Shown here: piece after piece, positions 24,523 through 32,905 of the stretch
How positions within the stretch are numbered: the first letter of the stretch is position 1
Layout: every line of letters starts with the position of its first letter
Origin: Pseudodesulfovibrio nedwellii
GTDB lineage: Bacteria; Desulfobacterota; Desulfovibrionia; Desulfovibrionales; Desulfovibrionaceae
Assembly (NCBI RefSeq): GCF_027923765.1
Contig: NZ_AP026709.1
Location: 1,607,501-1,671,500 of the forward strand
Direction of reading: 5' to 3'
Length of the DNA: 64,000 nucleotides
Translations under genes and position numbers: made by a program
The notes under the pieces: generated by a model
Database searches by the model: none
What the model was told of the DNA's origin: nothing
Seen by the model: only the letters and a program-made list of their open reading frames with translations

Positions 24523-25020
24523 ATGCTCATGACTGATCTGTTGCCCGAACAACAATGGCTTGAACTGGAAAAAACCCTGCACAATGACTGGGGCGTCAAT
24601 GCCTGCGCTTATGATGCGAACGGCATGACATTCACCGGCTTCAAAAATTTCGTCAATCCACTCTGCGCTGAAATAAAATCACACCCTGAAGGCATTCAGG
24701 CCATCTGCTCTGTTGCCCATCAACACATGGCGAAACAAGCCAAATCTTCAGGAAAAACCGTCATTGAACAGTGCGATGCAGGCATGCTCAAAATATGTAC
24801 CCCAGTGTTCAAGAACAAAGAATTTATCGGCATTGTGGGTGGCTGTGGCAGAGTACCGGCCGACAAGGAAGTAGAAAACTTCACCATCCACAAAGCGATC
24901 AACGTTCCACTGGACACTGTTGACAAATTATCCGAAGACGTACCTGTAATAAGCATGAAAAAGGCCCGCGACATGGCGAGCTTTCTGGAAGATTTTATCG
25001 AACGGATCCCCTGCGCCTGA
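24523..25020 (+). CDS. PocR-domain sensory protein
   Basis: A 165-residue protein that is mostly one PocR ligand-binding domain: LLPEQQWLELEKTLHNDWG at the start, then NPLCAEI, ICSVAHQH, EQCDAGML and IGIVGGCGRVP. The spacing of four or five cysteines is typical of PocR domains, which bind small ligands and often a metal or B12-related signal. There is no output domain, so it may signal to a partner such as the sigma-54 activator. The ATG at 24523 has GAGGA upstream. It sits 34 bases after the CGGC gene. Confidence 0.8.
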   Translation: MLMTDLLPEQQWLELEKTLHNDWGVNACAYDANGMTFTGFKNFVNPLCAEIKSHPEGIQAICSVAHQHMAKQAKSSGKTVIEQCDAGMLKICTPVFKNKEFIGIVGGCGRVPADKEVENFTIHKAINVPLDTVDKLSEDVPVISMKKARDMASFLEDFIERIPCA

Positions 25021-25071
25021 TCTTGTTCACGCGCTTTCGCACACGGAAAACCCAACAAGGAGAGTCTCCCG

Positions 25072-25494
25072 ATGGACACTGCACTCACCGAGGAACTGAC
25101 AGCGTTCCTCGACACCTGGACCACCGACCCCAACAAGACCAAAGATTGCTTTCAGACCTTCAAAAAACATCTGGAAGGGCTGGAAGGCGTGACCCTCGAC
25201 TTCGTTGCTCGCCCGGGCATCACATTTTCCCTGCGCGCGACACATGCCAATCAAAAAAAACGCAGCCTGTTCGCCATGGTTGATATCATTGACGACGACC
25301 CCGCCGATCGCTGGCTTTCGGTCTGTTTTTACAAGGAACTAGTCGATGATCCTGACGAAATCGGCGATGAAGTCCCTGAAGGTCTGATGGGCGAAGACGC
25401 CAAATGTTTCGACCTTTATGAAGGAGACGACGATAAGGTTAACTACATTAAAGATAGACTCTCTGCGGCCAGCCTCTCCGCTGCTGCGGAATAA
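25072..25494 (+). CDS. Hypothetical 140-residue acidic protein
   Basis: I do not recognise this protein. It is strongly acidic in the second half (DDPDEIGDEVPEGLMGEDAK, EGDDDK) and has no signal peptide or membrane segment. A mixed alpha/beta pattern is likely (ITFSLRATHANQKKRSLFAMVD). The ATG at 25072 follows AAGGAG. It is the last gene of the unit that begins at the sigma-54 promoter, 51 bases after the PocR gene. Function may be linked to metal or cofactor handling by context only. Confidence 0.75.
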   Translation: MDTALTEELTAFLDTWTTDPNKTKDCFQTFKKHLEGLEGVTLDFVARPGITFSLRATHANQKKRSLFAMVDIIDDDPADRWLSVCFYKELVDDPDEIGDEVPEGLMGEDAKCFDLYEGDDDKVNYIKDRLSAASLSAAAE

Positions 25495-25512
25495 TCCCGC
25501 CATCAAAAAAGC

Positions 25513-25553
25513 AGTGCGGCGCGAGAACCTGTGAACAGGCTCCGCGCCGCACT
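25513..25553. terminator. Hairpin between converging operons, terminator for the leftward YitT unit
   Basis: A perfect eleven-base-pair stem, AGTGCGGCGCG and CGCGCCGCACT, with a loop that itself contains CCTGT and ACAGG. On the minus strand it is followed by GCTTTTTTG, making it a good terminator for the genes at 25583-26795. On the plus strand there is no T-run. Confidence 0.75.
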
Positions 25554-25582
25554 GGCGTCATACGTATTCTCGACTCTAAAAT

Positions 25583-25909
25583 CTATGCCATGCGGGCCAT
25601 ATGTTCGGTTAAAGCACGGCACAGCTGGTCGGCACAGGATGTTGGTTTCTTGCCACAAGTAATGCCGCTGAGCTTTTCAATAACCTCTGAAACATCCATA
25701 CCTTTAAGCAATATGGACATGGCCTTGAGATTTCCTTCGCACCCGCCTGTAAAACTCAAATGCACAAGCTTATGATCTTCAACGGCAAACCGAATCATCT
25801 TGGCGCAAACGCCTTCTGGAACGTAGGTATTTGCATCGCCGGGAGCATTGCTTGCGTGGATGGAATCGAGAGGAGCCAAGGGTGTCAGTTCGATGAAAGT
25901 ATTTTCCAT
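25583..25909 (-). CDS. TSCPD-domain protein
   Basis: A 108-residue protein matching the TSCPD family, named for a conserved motif of this type (KPTSCADQLC near residue 89). Other conserved features are VCAKMI near residue 34 and LSFTGGCEGNL near 51. TSCPD domains also occur at the C-terminus of B12-dependent ribonucleotide reductases, where the cysteines are redox or zinc sites; stand-alone copies have no known role. The ATG at 25907-25909 is chosen because the family begins here; an upstream extension overlaps yitT. It follows the YitT gene by 22 bases. Confidence 0.8.
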   Translation of the reverse strand: MENTFIELTPLAPLDSIHASNAPGDANTYVPEGVCAKMIRFAVEDHKLVHLSFTGGCEGNLKAMSILLKGMDVSEVIEKLSGITCGKKPTSCADQLCRALTEHMARMA

Positions 25910-25931
25910 GAGTCGGTCCAAGAGTGAATGG

Positions 25932-26795
25932 TTAATAAACTTTGCGCTTGGCGATTGACCCGCCGACAACGCTGAATGTATTTTCGACCACAAAAATCGC
26001 ATTGGGGTCGACATCAAAAACCCGCTGCTCCAAACCTCGAAGTCGCAGATTGTCAGTTATAGAAAAAACCATGTCCACCTGTTCACCCGAATAGCCGCCT
26101 GTACCGGGAAAAACAGTAGCATGATGCATGCCGCGACCAGTGATGGCCTTGACCAGATCAGCCGAATGACGAGTGACGATACGCACGGCCTTTCGTTGGT
26201 TGAACAAAGAAAGGACATATTCGGTCACTACGGAACTGATAAACAACATGACTAGGGAAGCAATGATCTTGTCTGGCGAATACCAGCTCAAAGCAAATCC
26301 CATGACCAACGTATTGATCATAAAATAAAACACACCGAAACGTATGCCATACTTCTGGTTGAGGATGACAGCGATAACGTCCAGCCCTCCCCCGCCGCCA
26401 TACGAACGGAGGATAATGCCGCATCCAGCGCCCATAAGCGCACCCGACGCAATGGCTGCATAAATCTCATTCTGTATTCCAAAGTCCATATGAACAACGA
26501 ATGTCAGCAATGAAACTACACCCATTGAAAACATATTGAGAAAGAAAAACCGTCTGCTCACGCCTTTCCACGCCACAAGGAACAAAGGAATGTTGAGCAA
26601 AAGATACCACCACGAAAGCGACAACCGTGGTTCCATCTTCTGCACCACCACGGCAAAGCCGTACAATGTGCCAGGAATGAAATCATGATGAATAGCGACT
26701 CCATTGTATCCAACAATGTAGAGAAAAGAGCCGATCACAAGCAAAAGCACGTTCCACGCAAGTGAATCCGTAAGCAATCTCAAACGGTTAAACAT
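25932..26795 (-). CDS. YitT-family membrane protein with C-terminal DUF2179 domain
   Basis: A 287-residue protein. The first 200 residues hold five or six membrane segments, with the motif GALMGAGCGIILRSYGGGGGLDVIAVIL typical of the YitT family. The C-terminal 80 residues are the soluble DUF2179 domain (GRGMHHATVFPGTGGYSG, then IFVVENTF). The transport or signalling role of the family is not known. It is the first gene of a two-gene leftward unit with the TSCPD protein. Its 5' region is AT-rich. Confidence 0.85.
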   Translation of the reverse strand: MFNRLRLLTDSLAWNVLLLVIGSFLYIVGYNGVAIHHDFIPGTLYGFAVVVQKMEPRLSLSWWYLLLNIPLFLVAWKGVSRRFFFLNMFSMGVVSLLTFVVHMDFGIQNEIYAAIASGALMGAGCGIILRSYGGGGGLDVIAVILNQKYGIRFGVFYFMINTLVMGFALSWYSPDKIIASLVMLFISSVVTEYVLSLFNQRKAVRIVTRHSADLVKAITGRGMHHATVFPGTGGYSGEQVDMVFSITDNLRLRGLEQRVFDVDPNAIFVVENTFSVVGGSIAKRKVY

Positions 26796-27181
26796 GATTT
26801 TTTCTTCTCCTGCCTCCGAATTTTCGGGGTCACCATATAGAGCAAACAGAAGACCTGCAAGAACAATTACAACACGGACTGGAAAGAAGACACACGATTA
26901 AATTATTGGTGTAAACAGAAAAGAACTAACCACACAAAATATTTCTCTTTCAAGAGGGAAATACAAAACTTCCACAAGGCAACAAAAACATAAAAAATGC
27001 GCTATTTTCGCCGTAAAACCGATACAATTTTTTCCTTTTAATACGCATTCATTTGTGCTTTTTCGCACAGTCTTGAAAAGTGCGTGGTCTTTCCAAGGAG
27101 CATTTGATATGAGGGAGAACTCTGCGACGGGCACAGGTTTATACTGTCGTAAAGACGTATGAATAAAGCACCGGATACACC
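26796..27181. promoter_or_regulatory. AT-rich divergent promoter region between yitT and the second sigma-54 activator
   Basis: No gene is supported here. Two short dyads are visible: CTCTT-TC-AAGAG at 26945-26956 and TGTGC-TTTTTC-GCACA at 27054-27069. The second has the half-site spacing of CRP/FNR-type operators but a different core. A TATACT box at 27140-27145 could serve the rightward activator gene. No -24/-12 element was found. Confidence 0.35.
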
Positions 27182-28546
27182 ATGGAAAAGACAGAACACT
27201 TCGGATTAAATTTCAAGACCTTCGCCAGACTCATCGACAATCTGCACGATGAGGTCATCATCTATGACAACAACTATCGTATGTTGTACGTCAACAAGGC
27301 GTGTGAACGACATTACGGATTCACACAGGAAGAGATGGTCGGTCTGCCTTTTTGGGAAGTCATCCGCAAACATGCGGCCTGGAACCGGCCCGCACTTCCG
27401 GCCGTGTATGAATACAAGCGCCCGATCAAGCAGGAGCAAAAAACGTATCTCGGCCTCGATGTTCTGACTATTGCCAACCCCATCATGAATGAGGAAGGCG
27501 AAATAGAATACGTGGTGCTCAACGTTCGAGACAGTGTGCATAAAGGACAAATCCCCAGTCTGGACGAACTGGAAAACAGTTTGGAGATAGAAGAGGAACC
27601 GCACCCGGAAGATCTTATATACCATAGTACAGCTATGGAAAATGTGGTGCAATCGGCACGCAAGGTGGCGAGCCTGACGGCTCCATGCCTCCTGCTCGGC
27701 GAATCAGGTTGTGGAAAAAGCCTGCTGGCAAAATTCATCCATGCCAACAGCACTCGGCAACACAAACCATTCGTGGTCGTCAACTGTGCAGCCATCCCGG
27801 AACAATTGTTCGAATCCGAACTCTTCGGCCATGTGAAAGGCGCATTTTCCGGTGCCACAAATGCCCGGGGAGGACTCTTTGCCAAGGCGTCCGGCGGCAC
27901 ACTCTTTCTTGATGAAATTTCAGAACTCCCATTCCCCATGCAGGCAAAGCTGCTCCATGCAGTTCAGGAAATGGAATACCGACCAGTTGGAAGCTCACAA
28001 ACCGTCCAAGCAAATGTCCGTATTCTGGCTGCATCCAACCGCAATCTCGAACGCATGGCCGCTGCTGGTGCATTTCGCCAGGACCTCTTCTTTCGGCTCA
28101 ACGTCTTTGATATCACGATCCCCCCGCTGCGAGACCGAAGGGATGATATTGTCCCGCTTCTTTTCTACTTCCTCAACCACTATGGGAAGAAGCATAACGC
28201 CTCAAAACGGCTCTCCCCGGAAGCCCAATCTCTCCTATGCCAACACTCTTGGCCGGGCAACATTCGAGAACTGGCTCATCTCATGGAACGACTCGTGGTC
28301 ACCACTGAAGGTGATGCCATCACTATTGACCACCTGCCCACCACCCTCTATCAAACCTCGCCAGCGCTGCCAGAGGGCATAGGGCACAACACTCTCGACG
28401 CAGTACTGGAATCCATAGAAAGAAAAATGATCCTCGACGCCCACGTCATGCACGGAAGCACACGCAAAGTTGCTACCGCATTGGGCATCAGTCAAAGCCG
28501 AGCCTCTCGCCTCATCCGTAAGCACACAGAAAATACCGAGTCGTAA
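27182..28546 (+). CDS. PAS-domain sigma-54-dependent transcriptional activator
   Basis: A 454-residue one-component enhancer-binding protein. A PAS domain covers residues 10-125 (LIDNLHDEVIIYDNNYRMLY). The AAA+ domain covers about 145-375, with Walker A GESGCGKS, Walker B LFLDEIS and the sigma-54 contact loop present as GAFSGA instead of GAFTGA. A Fis-type helix-turn-helix ends the protein (STRKVATALGISQSRASRLI). The arrangement resembles activators of catabolic genes. Three GAGTC palindromes start at its stop codon and a sigma-54 promoter follows, so its target is almost certainly the transporter and hydroxylase genes downstream. The signal may be the hydroxylase substrate. Confidence 0.92.
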   Translation: MEKTEHFGLNFKTFARLIDNLHDEVIIYDNNYRMLYVNKACERHYGFTQEEMVGLPFWEVIRKHAAWNRPALPAVYEYKRPIKQEQKTYLGLDVLTIANPIMNEEGEIEYVVLNVRDSVHKGQIPSLDELENSLEIEEEPHPEDLIYHSTAMENVVQSARKVASLTAPCLLLGESGCGKSLLAKFIHANSTRQHKPFVVVNCAAIPEQLFESELFGHVKGAFSGATNARGGLFAKASGGTLFLDEISELPFPMQAKLLHAVQEMEYRPVGSSQTVQANVRILAASNRNLERMAAAGAFRQDLFFRLNVFDITIPPLRDRRDDIVPLLFYFLNHYGKKHNASKRLSPEAQSLLCQHSWPGNIRELAHLMERLVVTTEGDAITIDHLPTTLYQTSPALPEGIGHNTLDAVLESIERKMILDAHVMHGSTRKVATALGISQSRASRLIRKHTENTES

Positions 28547-28632
28547 TCGACTCAGCGAGTCTGTTGTGACTCACCCATGATTAAAACACTCGTGCTGTCA
28601 TTTTTGACATATTTGTGAGTCGCTTTTGACTC
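28538..28632. promoter_or_regulatory. Three GAGTC-N6-GACTC upstream activating sites
   Basis: Perfect dyads GAGTC-N6-GACTC occur at 28538-28553, 28557-28572 and 28617-28632. The last is longer, GTGAGTC and GACTCAC. The first overlaps the activator's stop codon. They lie about 100-190 bases before the -24 box, as expected for an enhancer-binding protein. Confidence 0.75.
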
Positions 28633-28729
28633 ACTCCCCTTACTTACACTAATTGGACAATCAATCAGTCTATTTTCTTAACCAGCTGAAAAAACAGTGT
28701 TTAAATTACTTTTTTACTGTTGAACAAGT

Positions 28730-28745
28730 TGGCATATCCATTGCT
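28730..28745 (+). promoter_or_regulatory. Sigma-54 (-24/-12) promoter of the transporter-hydroxylase island
   Basis: TGGCATA, four bases, then TTGCT fits the consensus TGGCACG-N4-TTGCW with two changes in the -24 element. Transcription should start near 28756, leaving a leader of about 205 bases before the DMT gene. Confidence 0.78.
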
Positions 28746-28755
28746 TCTATGCAGA

Positions 28756-28960
28756 TTATTAATAATGCACACAATGCTCTATTGATCATATTCTGTAAGG
28801 AGGGTCATTCAAAACGGATTGAGGGAAGGATAGCAACACATTCACCGAGTCCCACATAGCATTCCAATCGTCACTGTTCCGGCATGGGGGCATATCGGAC
28901 CGAAGTCCGACGGATCAATGACTCGGACATGAGTGAATGAACAAACTTCGAGGAGAAACA
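28756..28960 (+). promoter_or_regulatory. Long leader with a tetraloop hairpin before the DMT transporter
   Basis: The leader has no supported gene. A perfect hairpin, TCGGAC-CGAA-GTCCGA, lies at 28895-28910, 50 bases before the start codon. A Shine-Dalgarno-like AAGGAGGG lies at 28798-28805 with no good start after it. The leader may be regulatory or processed. Confidence 0.35.
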
Positions 28961-29875
28961 ATGTTTAAGAATCAAGTAGTCATCGGATCACTTTACGCTT
29001 TGCTGGCCACCGTCCTGTGGGCCGGTGCTTTCATTATCGCCCGCTTGGCAGTTGGCGAAATCTCACCCATGACCTTGGGCGCAACCCGCTGGGGCATGGC
29101 TCTGATTATTCTCAGCACTTTCATGTTGCCAAAAGTGAAAAAAGAATGGCCTGTCGCCAAAACATTTCTGCCGCAGATCATCGCTGCCGCCGCATTCGGT
29201 GTGGCCGCATACTCTCCGCTCAGCTATTTCGCAGCGCAGACCACCTCGGCCATCAACCTCTCTCTCATTTCCGTAACAACTCCCATCTTCATCGTTATCA
29301 TTGCAGCCGGCATGGGCCAAAAGCAATCCTTCAACACATGGGCTGGCTGTCTCGTCGCCCTGATCGGTTCTTTCTATCTCGTCTCCGGTGGCGACATTAA
29401 CCAGATCCTCGGCATGCATTTCGCCGCAGGTGACATCCTGATGCTCGGCGCCGCAGTCGGTTTCGCCATCTACAGCCTGATCCTCAAGAAGACACCCGAC
29501 GGCCTGTCCGGCGGCACCATCATGTACCTCATGTCCTTCTTCGCAGTGCTCATGCTCATCCCCTGCGTCATCTGGGAATCCACTCAGCCAAGCATGGTCT
29601 TCAACATGAACGGCGTGGTCCTTTTCTCCATCACTTTCTCCGCCATCTGTTCCTCCATCATCGCGTGGTGGACTTGGAACATCGGCCTTGAAAAGGCCGG
29701 TCCAGAACTGTGCGGCATGATCTACTACTCCCTCCCCCTCTGGGGCGGCTTCTTCGCCTTCGTTTTCCTTGGCGAACAAATGACATCAGTCCACTACGTC
29801 TCCGGCGCGCTGATCATTGGCGGTATCATCTGGGCCAGCCGTGGCGCCAAAAAACCCGTTGAAGACAAAGCTTAA
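28961..29875 (+). CDS. DMT-superfamily EamA transporter
   Basis: A 304-residue membrane protein with ten hydrophobic segments arranged as two EamA repeats (residues 12-140 and 155-295). The opening GSLYALLATVLWAGAFIIARL and the closing GALIIGGIIWASRG are typical of drug/metabolite transporters, which usually export amino acids, metabolites or nucleobases. The ATG at 28961 is preceded by AGGAG. It is the first gene behind a sigma-54 promoter and lies just upstream of the molybdenum hydroxylase. A hairpin without a T-run follows it, so transcription may continue. Its cargo may be the hydroxylase substrate or product. Confidence 0.85.
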   Translation: MFKNQVVIGSLYALLATVLWAGAFIIARLAVGEISPMTLGATRWGMALIILSTFMLPKVKKEWPVAKTFLPQIIAAAAFGVAAYSPLSYFAAQTTSAINLSLISVTTPIFIVIIAAGMGQKQSFNTWAGCLVALIGSFYLVSGGDINQILGMHFAAGDILMLGAAVGFAIYSLILKKTPDGLSGGTIMYLMSFFAVLMLIPCVIWESTQPSMVFNMNGVVLFSITFSAICSSIIAWWTWNIGLEKAGPELCGMIYYSLPLWGGFFAFVFLGEQMTSVHYVSGALIIGGIIWASRGAKKPVEDKA

Positions 29876-29896
29876 CAACACCTGAACTCCATTAAT

Positions 29897-29920
29897 GGGG
29901 TAGGCCTTCGGGCCTGCCCC
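29897..29920 (+). terminator. Hairpin between the DMT and hydroxylase genes, weak or intra-operonic
   Basis: Ten base pairs, GGGGTAGGCC with GGCCTGCCCC, and a UUCG-type tetraloop. It is followed by GACAAATTTC, not a clean T-run. It may partly terminate or stabilise the upstream message. Confidence 0.5.
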
Positions 29921-30044
29921 GACAAATTTCCTCCTGCAGCAGCGCTGTGGGAAACGGGACAAGCGCGCCCGTAAAAAAAGGCTGCTTATCAACAACTCCG
30001 GCCGGATACAGGCCGACCGACAACGTTCGACAAAGGGAAGCATC

Positions 30045-30536
30045 ATGAACGAACAACGAAAAAAACTCATCACATTGACAGTAAACGATGAAGTTCTGTC
30101 GATCCCGGTGGAGTCGCACTGGACCCTTTCCAAAGTCCTCCGCAACGACTGTGGCCACACCGGAGCCAAGGAAGCGTGCGGCGAAGGTGCGTGCGGTGCA
30201 TGTACCGTCCTCATCGACGGCGTAGCCGTTCCCTCCTGCATGGTTCTGGCCGTGGAGCAGGAAGGTAAAGTCATCGAAACGGTTGAAGGATTGTCCAAGG
30301 ACGGCAAGCTGCATCCCATTCAGGAAGCATGGCTTGAAGAATACGGCGCACAATGCGGTTTCTGCTCTCCCGGAATGATCATGACCACCAAGTATCTGCT
30401 GAGCAAAAATTCTGATCCCACTGACGACGAAATCAAGGAAGCCCTCGGCGGCAACCTCTGTATCTGCAACAACTACGAGCACATCATCAACGCCGTACGC
30501 AGTGCGGCCAAGAAGATGGCAAAGGAGCAGGTCTAA
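30045..30536 (+). CDS. Molybdenum hydroxylase small subunit, [2Fe-2S] protein
   Basis: A 163-residue protein of the xanthine-dehydrogenase family small subunit. The plant-type ferredoxin loop is ACGEGACGACTVLIDG near residue 45. The second [2Fe-2S] domain has QCGFCSPGMIMT near residue 103 and LCICNNYEHI near 142. It passes electrons from the Mo site to the FAD subunit. The TAA... stop overlaps the start of the large-subunit gene by one base (TAATG). It is the first of the three hydroxylase subunits. Confidence 0.95.
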   Translation: MNEQRKKLITLTVNDEVLSIPVESHWTLSKVLRNDCGHTGAKEACGEGACGACTVLIDGVAVPSCMVLAVEQEGKVIETVEGLSKDGKLHPIQEAWLEEYGAQCGFCSPGMIMTTKYLLSKNSDPTDDEIKEALGGNLCICNNYEHIINAVRSAAKKMAKEQV

Positions 30537-32905
30537 TGGCTGAACTGACATCCATCGGCAAATCTGTCCGCCAAAAGGACGGGCGCGCCCGCGTCACAGG
30601 CGAAGCCAAGTATTACGCCGACTTCATCCTGCCAGGCATGTTGCAAACCCGCATCCTGCGTAGCCCTTACCCGGCAGCCGACATCATTTCCATCGACACG
30701 ACCGAGGCCGAAGCCGTTCATGGTGTCCGTCTCGTCATGACCCATGAGAACTACCCCAAGGCATTCCGCAACACCCTCTACTACGTCGGAGATCTCGTAG
30801 CCGCCGTGGTGGCGGACGATGAAACCATCGCCGAAGAAGCCATGGGACTCATCAAGGTTGAATACGAAAAGAAAAAGTTCGTCGTCAGCCTTGAAGAGGC
30901 GATGAAAAAAGACTCTCCGCAAGTTTTCGAAGGCGTTGATAACTGTCAGGACTGGGCCTTCCATGCCCTGCTCAGTGATCGCGACCCGGAAACCGGTCTG
31001 TTCAAGACCAAGACCCCGGCCGAATACAATGGCTTCGGCGACATTGAAAAGGGCTTTGAAGAAGCGGACTACATTATCGATCAAAAAGCGCTCAAATACG
31101 CTTACTGCAAGGGACCTGCAATGGAACCTCGCGGCTGTACCGCTGACTTTGATGGCACCAAACTCCACATGTACACCCACTCTCAGGGCATGCACGACGA
31201 AAAGCTGTGTCTGGCTCAGGCACTCGGCATTCCGTCCAGCATGGTGAACTACGTGGCACCCTTTACCGGCTCCAGCTTCGGTGGCAAAAACGCCTTCCCT
31301 CTGGACCGCAACATTGCCTCTCATTACCTCATGGTAGCAAGCCTTGCCTGTCTCGATTTGAAAAAGCCAGTCCATTGCCCATATTCTCGTGAAGAGGAAA
31401 TGGTCAGCGGTTGGTCTCGCGGTAGTCAGACCGATGTCAAAATCGGCTTCAAAAAAGATGGAACCCTGACCACCATGGACTTGGAACACTGGCAGGAAAC
31501 AGGTTCCGGCGGCGACAAGTACCCCGCTAAGAACGCTATGCTCGCCACTGGTTCTGTTCTATACTCTCACAACTGCCAGAACCAGCGCGGCAAGATTCAC
31601 TACGTGAACACCAACCGTCAGCCCGCGGCAGGTTGGCAGGGGTATGGCGCTCCCGAAGGCACCTTTGCCGTGGAAACAACCATGGACATCGCCTCCTACG
31701 AACTGGGCATCGATCCCGTGGAACTTCGCAAGATGAACTGCATGCGTGCAGGCGACATTGATTCCGGTTGGGACCCGCTGGTTTACAAATCTGCCCTCAT
31801 TTCTTCCTCCGGCATTCGTGACTGCCTCGACGCAGGTGCGGAAGCTCTGGATTGGAAAAACACATGGCAGCACCCGGACAAAAAGACGGGCCGTATCCGT
31901 CACGGCATGGGCGTGGCCATCTTCGCCATGGGCGCAGGTCGCCCCGGCCCGGGCAACTCGTCCGAAGCCATGGTTAAAATCTACCCCGACGGTTCTGCCG
32001 CTCTGGTCTGCGCCGTGGCCGACATCGGTCAGGGACAGCACACTGTCCAGTGTCAGATCGTAGCCGAAGTTCTCGGCCTGCCTTACAAGAAAATCGGTCT
32101 TGTCTGTCACGACACCGACTCCACACCCTTTGCCACATTGGTCGCCAACAGCTGCGGCACATGGATTCAGGGTTGGGCCACATACGAAGCAGCCATTGAT
32201 GCCAAGCATCAGGTTCTCAAACTCGCAGCAGGCGTCATGGGCGTTTCCGAAACAGAACTGGATATCAACGAAGACGGTGTCTTCATGACCAATGACACAA
32301 GCAAGGGGATAACCTTTGCCGAGGCATTCGGTACACGCGGCCACTACGGCGGCATCCATGAAATCACCGGTTACTACGTGAACAACTCTCCCCATCCCAA
32401 CGGTCTCAAGGATGGCAAGAAAGATCAGGTCTACATCCCCAAGGAGAAGGGCGCACAGTTCATCTCTCTGGATATCGACACCGAAACCGGCATGATCGAA
32501 AACGCCCGCGTGACCATGGCGCAAAATGTAGGCAAAGCCCTCAACCCGAAAATCGTTGAAGGCCAGCTCTGCACCTCCCGCCACGGCGTTGATAACGCGA
32601 TGCTCGGCAACGATTGCATCATCGACAAGCGCAATGGCTGGCTCATGACTCCCAACTGGGTTGATTATCGTCACACCACCACCATGGATTGCGACGTTGA
32701 TCCCATCGTCATCGAAAAACCCGGTGATCCAACCCATCCGTTCGGAGCCACGGCCTGTGGAGAAGGCGCAGCCTGTCCCACATTGGCCGCATTCTCCAAC
32801 GCCATTTACAACGCTATCGGCGTTCGTTTGACCGAAACGCCATACACCCCTGAAAGCATCCTCATTGGCCTGGGCAAAATCAAGGCCAGAGGGAGGAAGA
32901 AATAA
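30536..32905 (+). CDS. Molybdenum hydroxylase large (Mo-binding) subunit
   Basis: A 789-residue protein of the xanthine-oxidase large-subunit family. The N-terminal hammerhead domain begins near GKSVRQKDGRARVTGEAKYYADF. Mo-cofactor loops are seen at GSSFGGKNAF (near 240), QPAAGWQGYGAPEGTFAVE (near 365), DIGQGQHTVQCQI (near 500) and the C-terminal catalytic-glutamate motif ACGEGAACP (near 740). The fold catalyses hydroxylation of heterocycles, purines, aldehydes or aromatic CoA esters. The loop sequence differs from typical xanthine dehydrogenase, so the substrate is not obvious. The gene overlaps both flanking subunit genes by one base. Confidence 0.92.
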   Translation: MAELTSIGKSVRQKDGRARVTGEAKYYADFILPGMLQTRILRSPYPAADIISIDTTEAEAVHGVRLVMTHENYPKAFRNTLYYVGDLVAAVVADDETIAEEAMGLIKVEYEKKKFVVSLEEAMKKDSPQVFEGVDNCQDWAFHALLSDRDPETGLFKTKTPAEYNGFGDIEKGFEEADYIIDQKALKYAYCKGPAMEPRGCTADFDGTKLHMYTHSQGMHDEKLCLAQALGIPSSMVNYVAPFTGSSFGGKNAFPLDRNIASHYLMVASLACLDLKKPVHCPYSREEEMVSGWSRGSQTDVKIGFKKDGTLTTMDLEHWQETGSGGDKYPAKNAMLATGSVLYSHNCQNQRGKIHYVNTNRQPAAGWQGYGAPEGTFAVETTMDIASYELGIDPVELRKMNCMRAGDIDSGWDPLVYKSALISSSGIRDCLDAGAEALDWKNTWQHPDKKTGRIRHGMGVAIFAMGAGRPGPGNSSEAMVKIYPDGSAALVCAVADIGQGQHTVQCQIVAEVLGLPYKKIGLVCHDTDSTPFATLVANSCGTWIQGWATYEAAIDAKHQVLKLAAGVMGVSETELDINEDGVFMTNDTSKGITFAEAFGTRGHYGGIHEITGYYVNNSPHPNGLKDGKKDQVYIPKEKGAQFISLDIDTETGMIENARVTMAQNVGKALNPKIVEGQLCTSRHGVDNAMLGNDCIIDKRNGWLMTPNWVDYRHTTTMDCDVDPIVIEKPGDPTHPFGATACGEGAACPTLAAFSNAIYNAIGVRLTETPYTPESILIGLGKIKARGRKK

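Noticed and set aside
29063-29779. 238-codon minus-strand acidic frame over the DMT transporter
   Set aside because: It is antisense to a clear EamA protein, and its very acidic composition is an artefact of the strand.
31559-32737. 392-codon minus-strand frame inside the hydroxylase large-subunit gene
   Set aside because: It mirrors a gene with intact Mo-cofactor motifs; its cysteine/histidine-rich translation reflects antisense codon bias.
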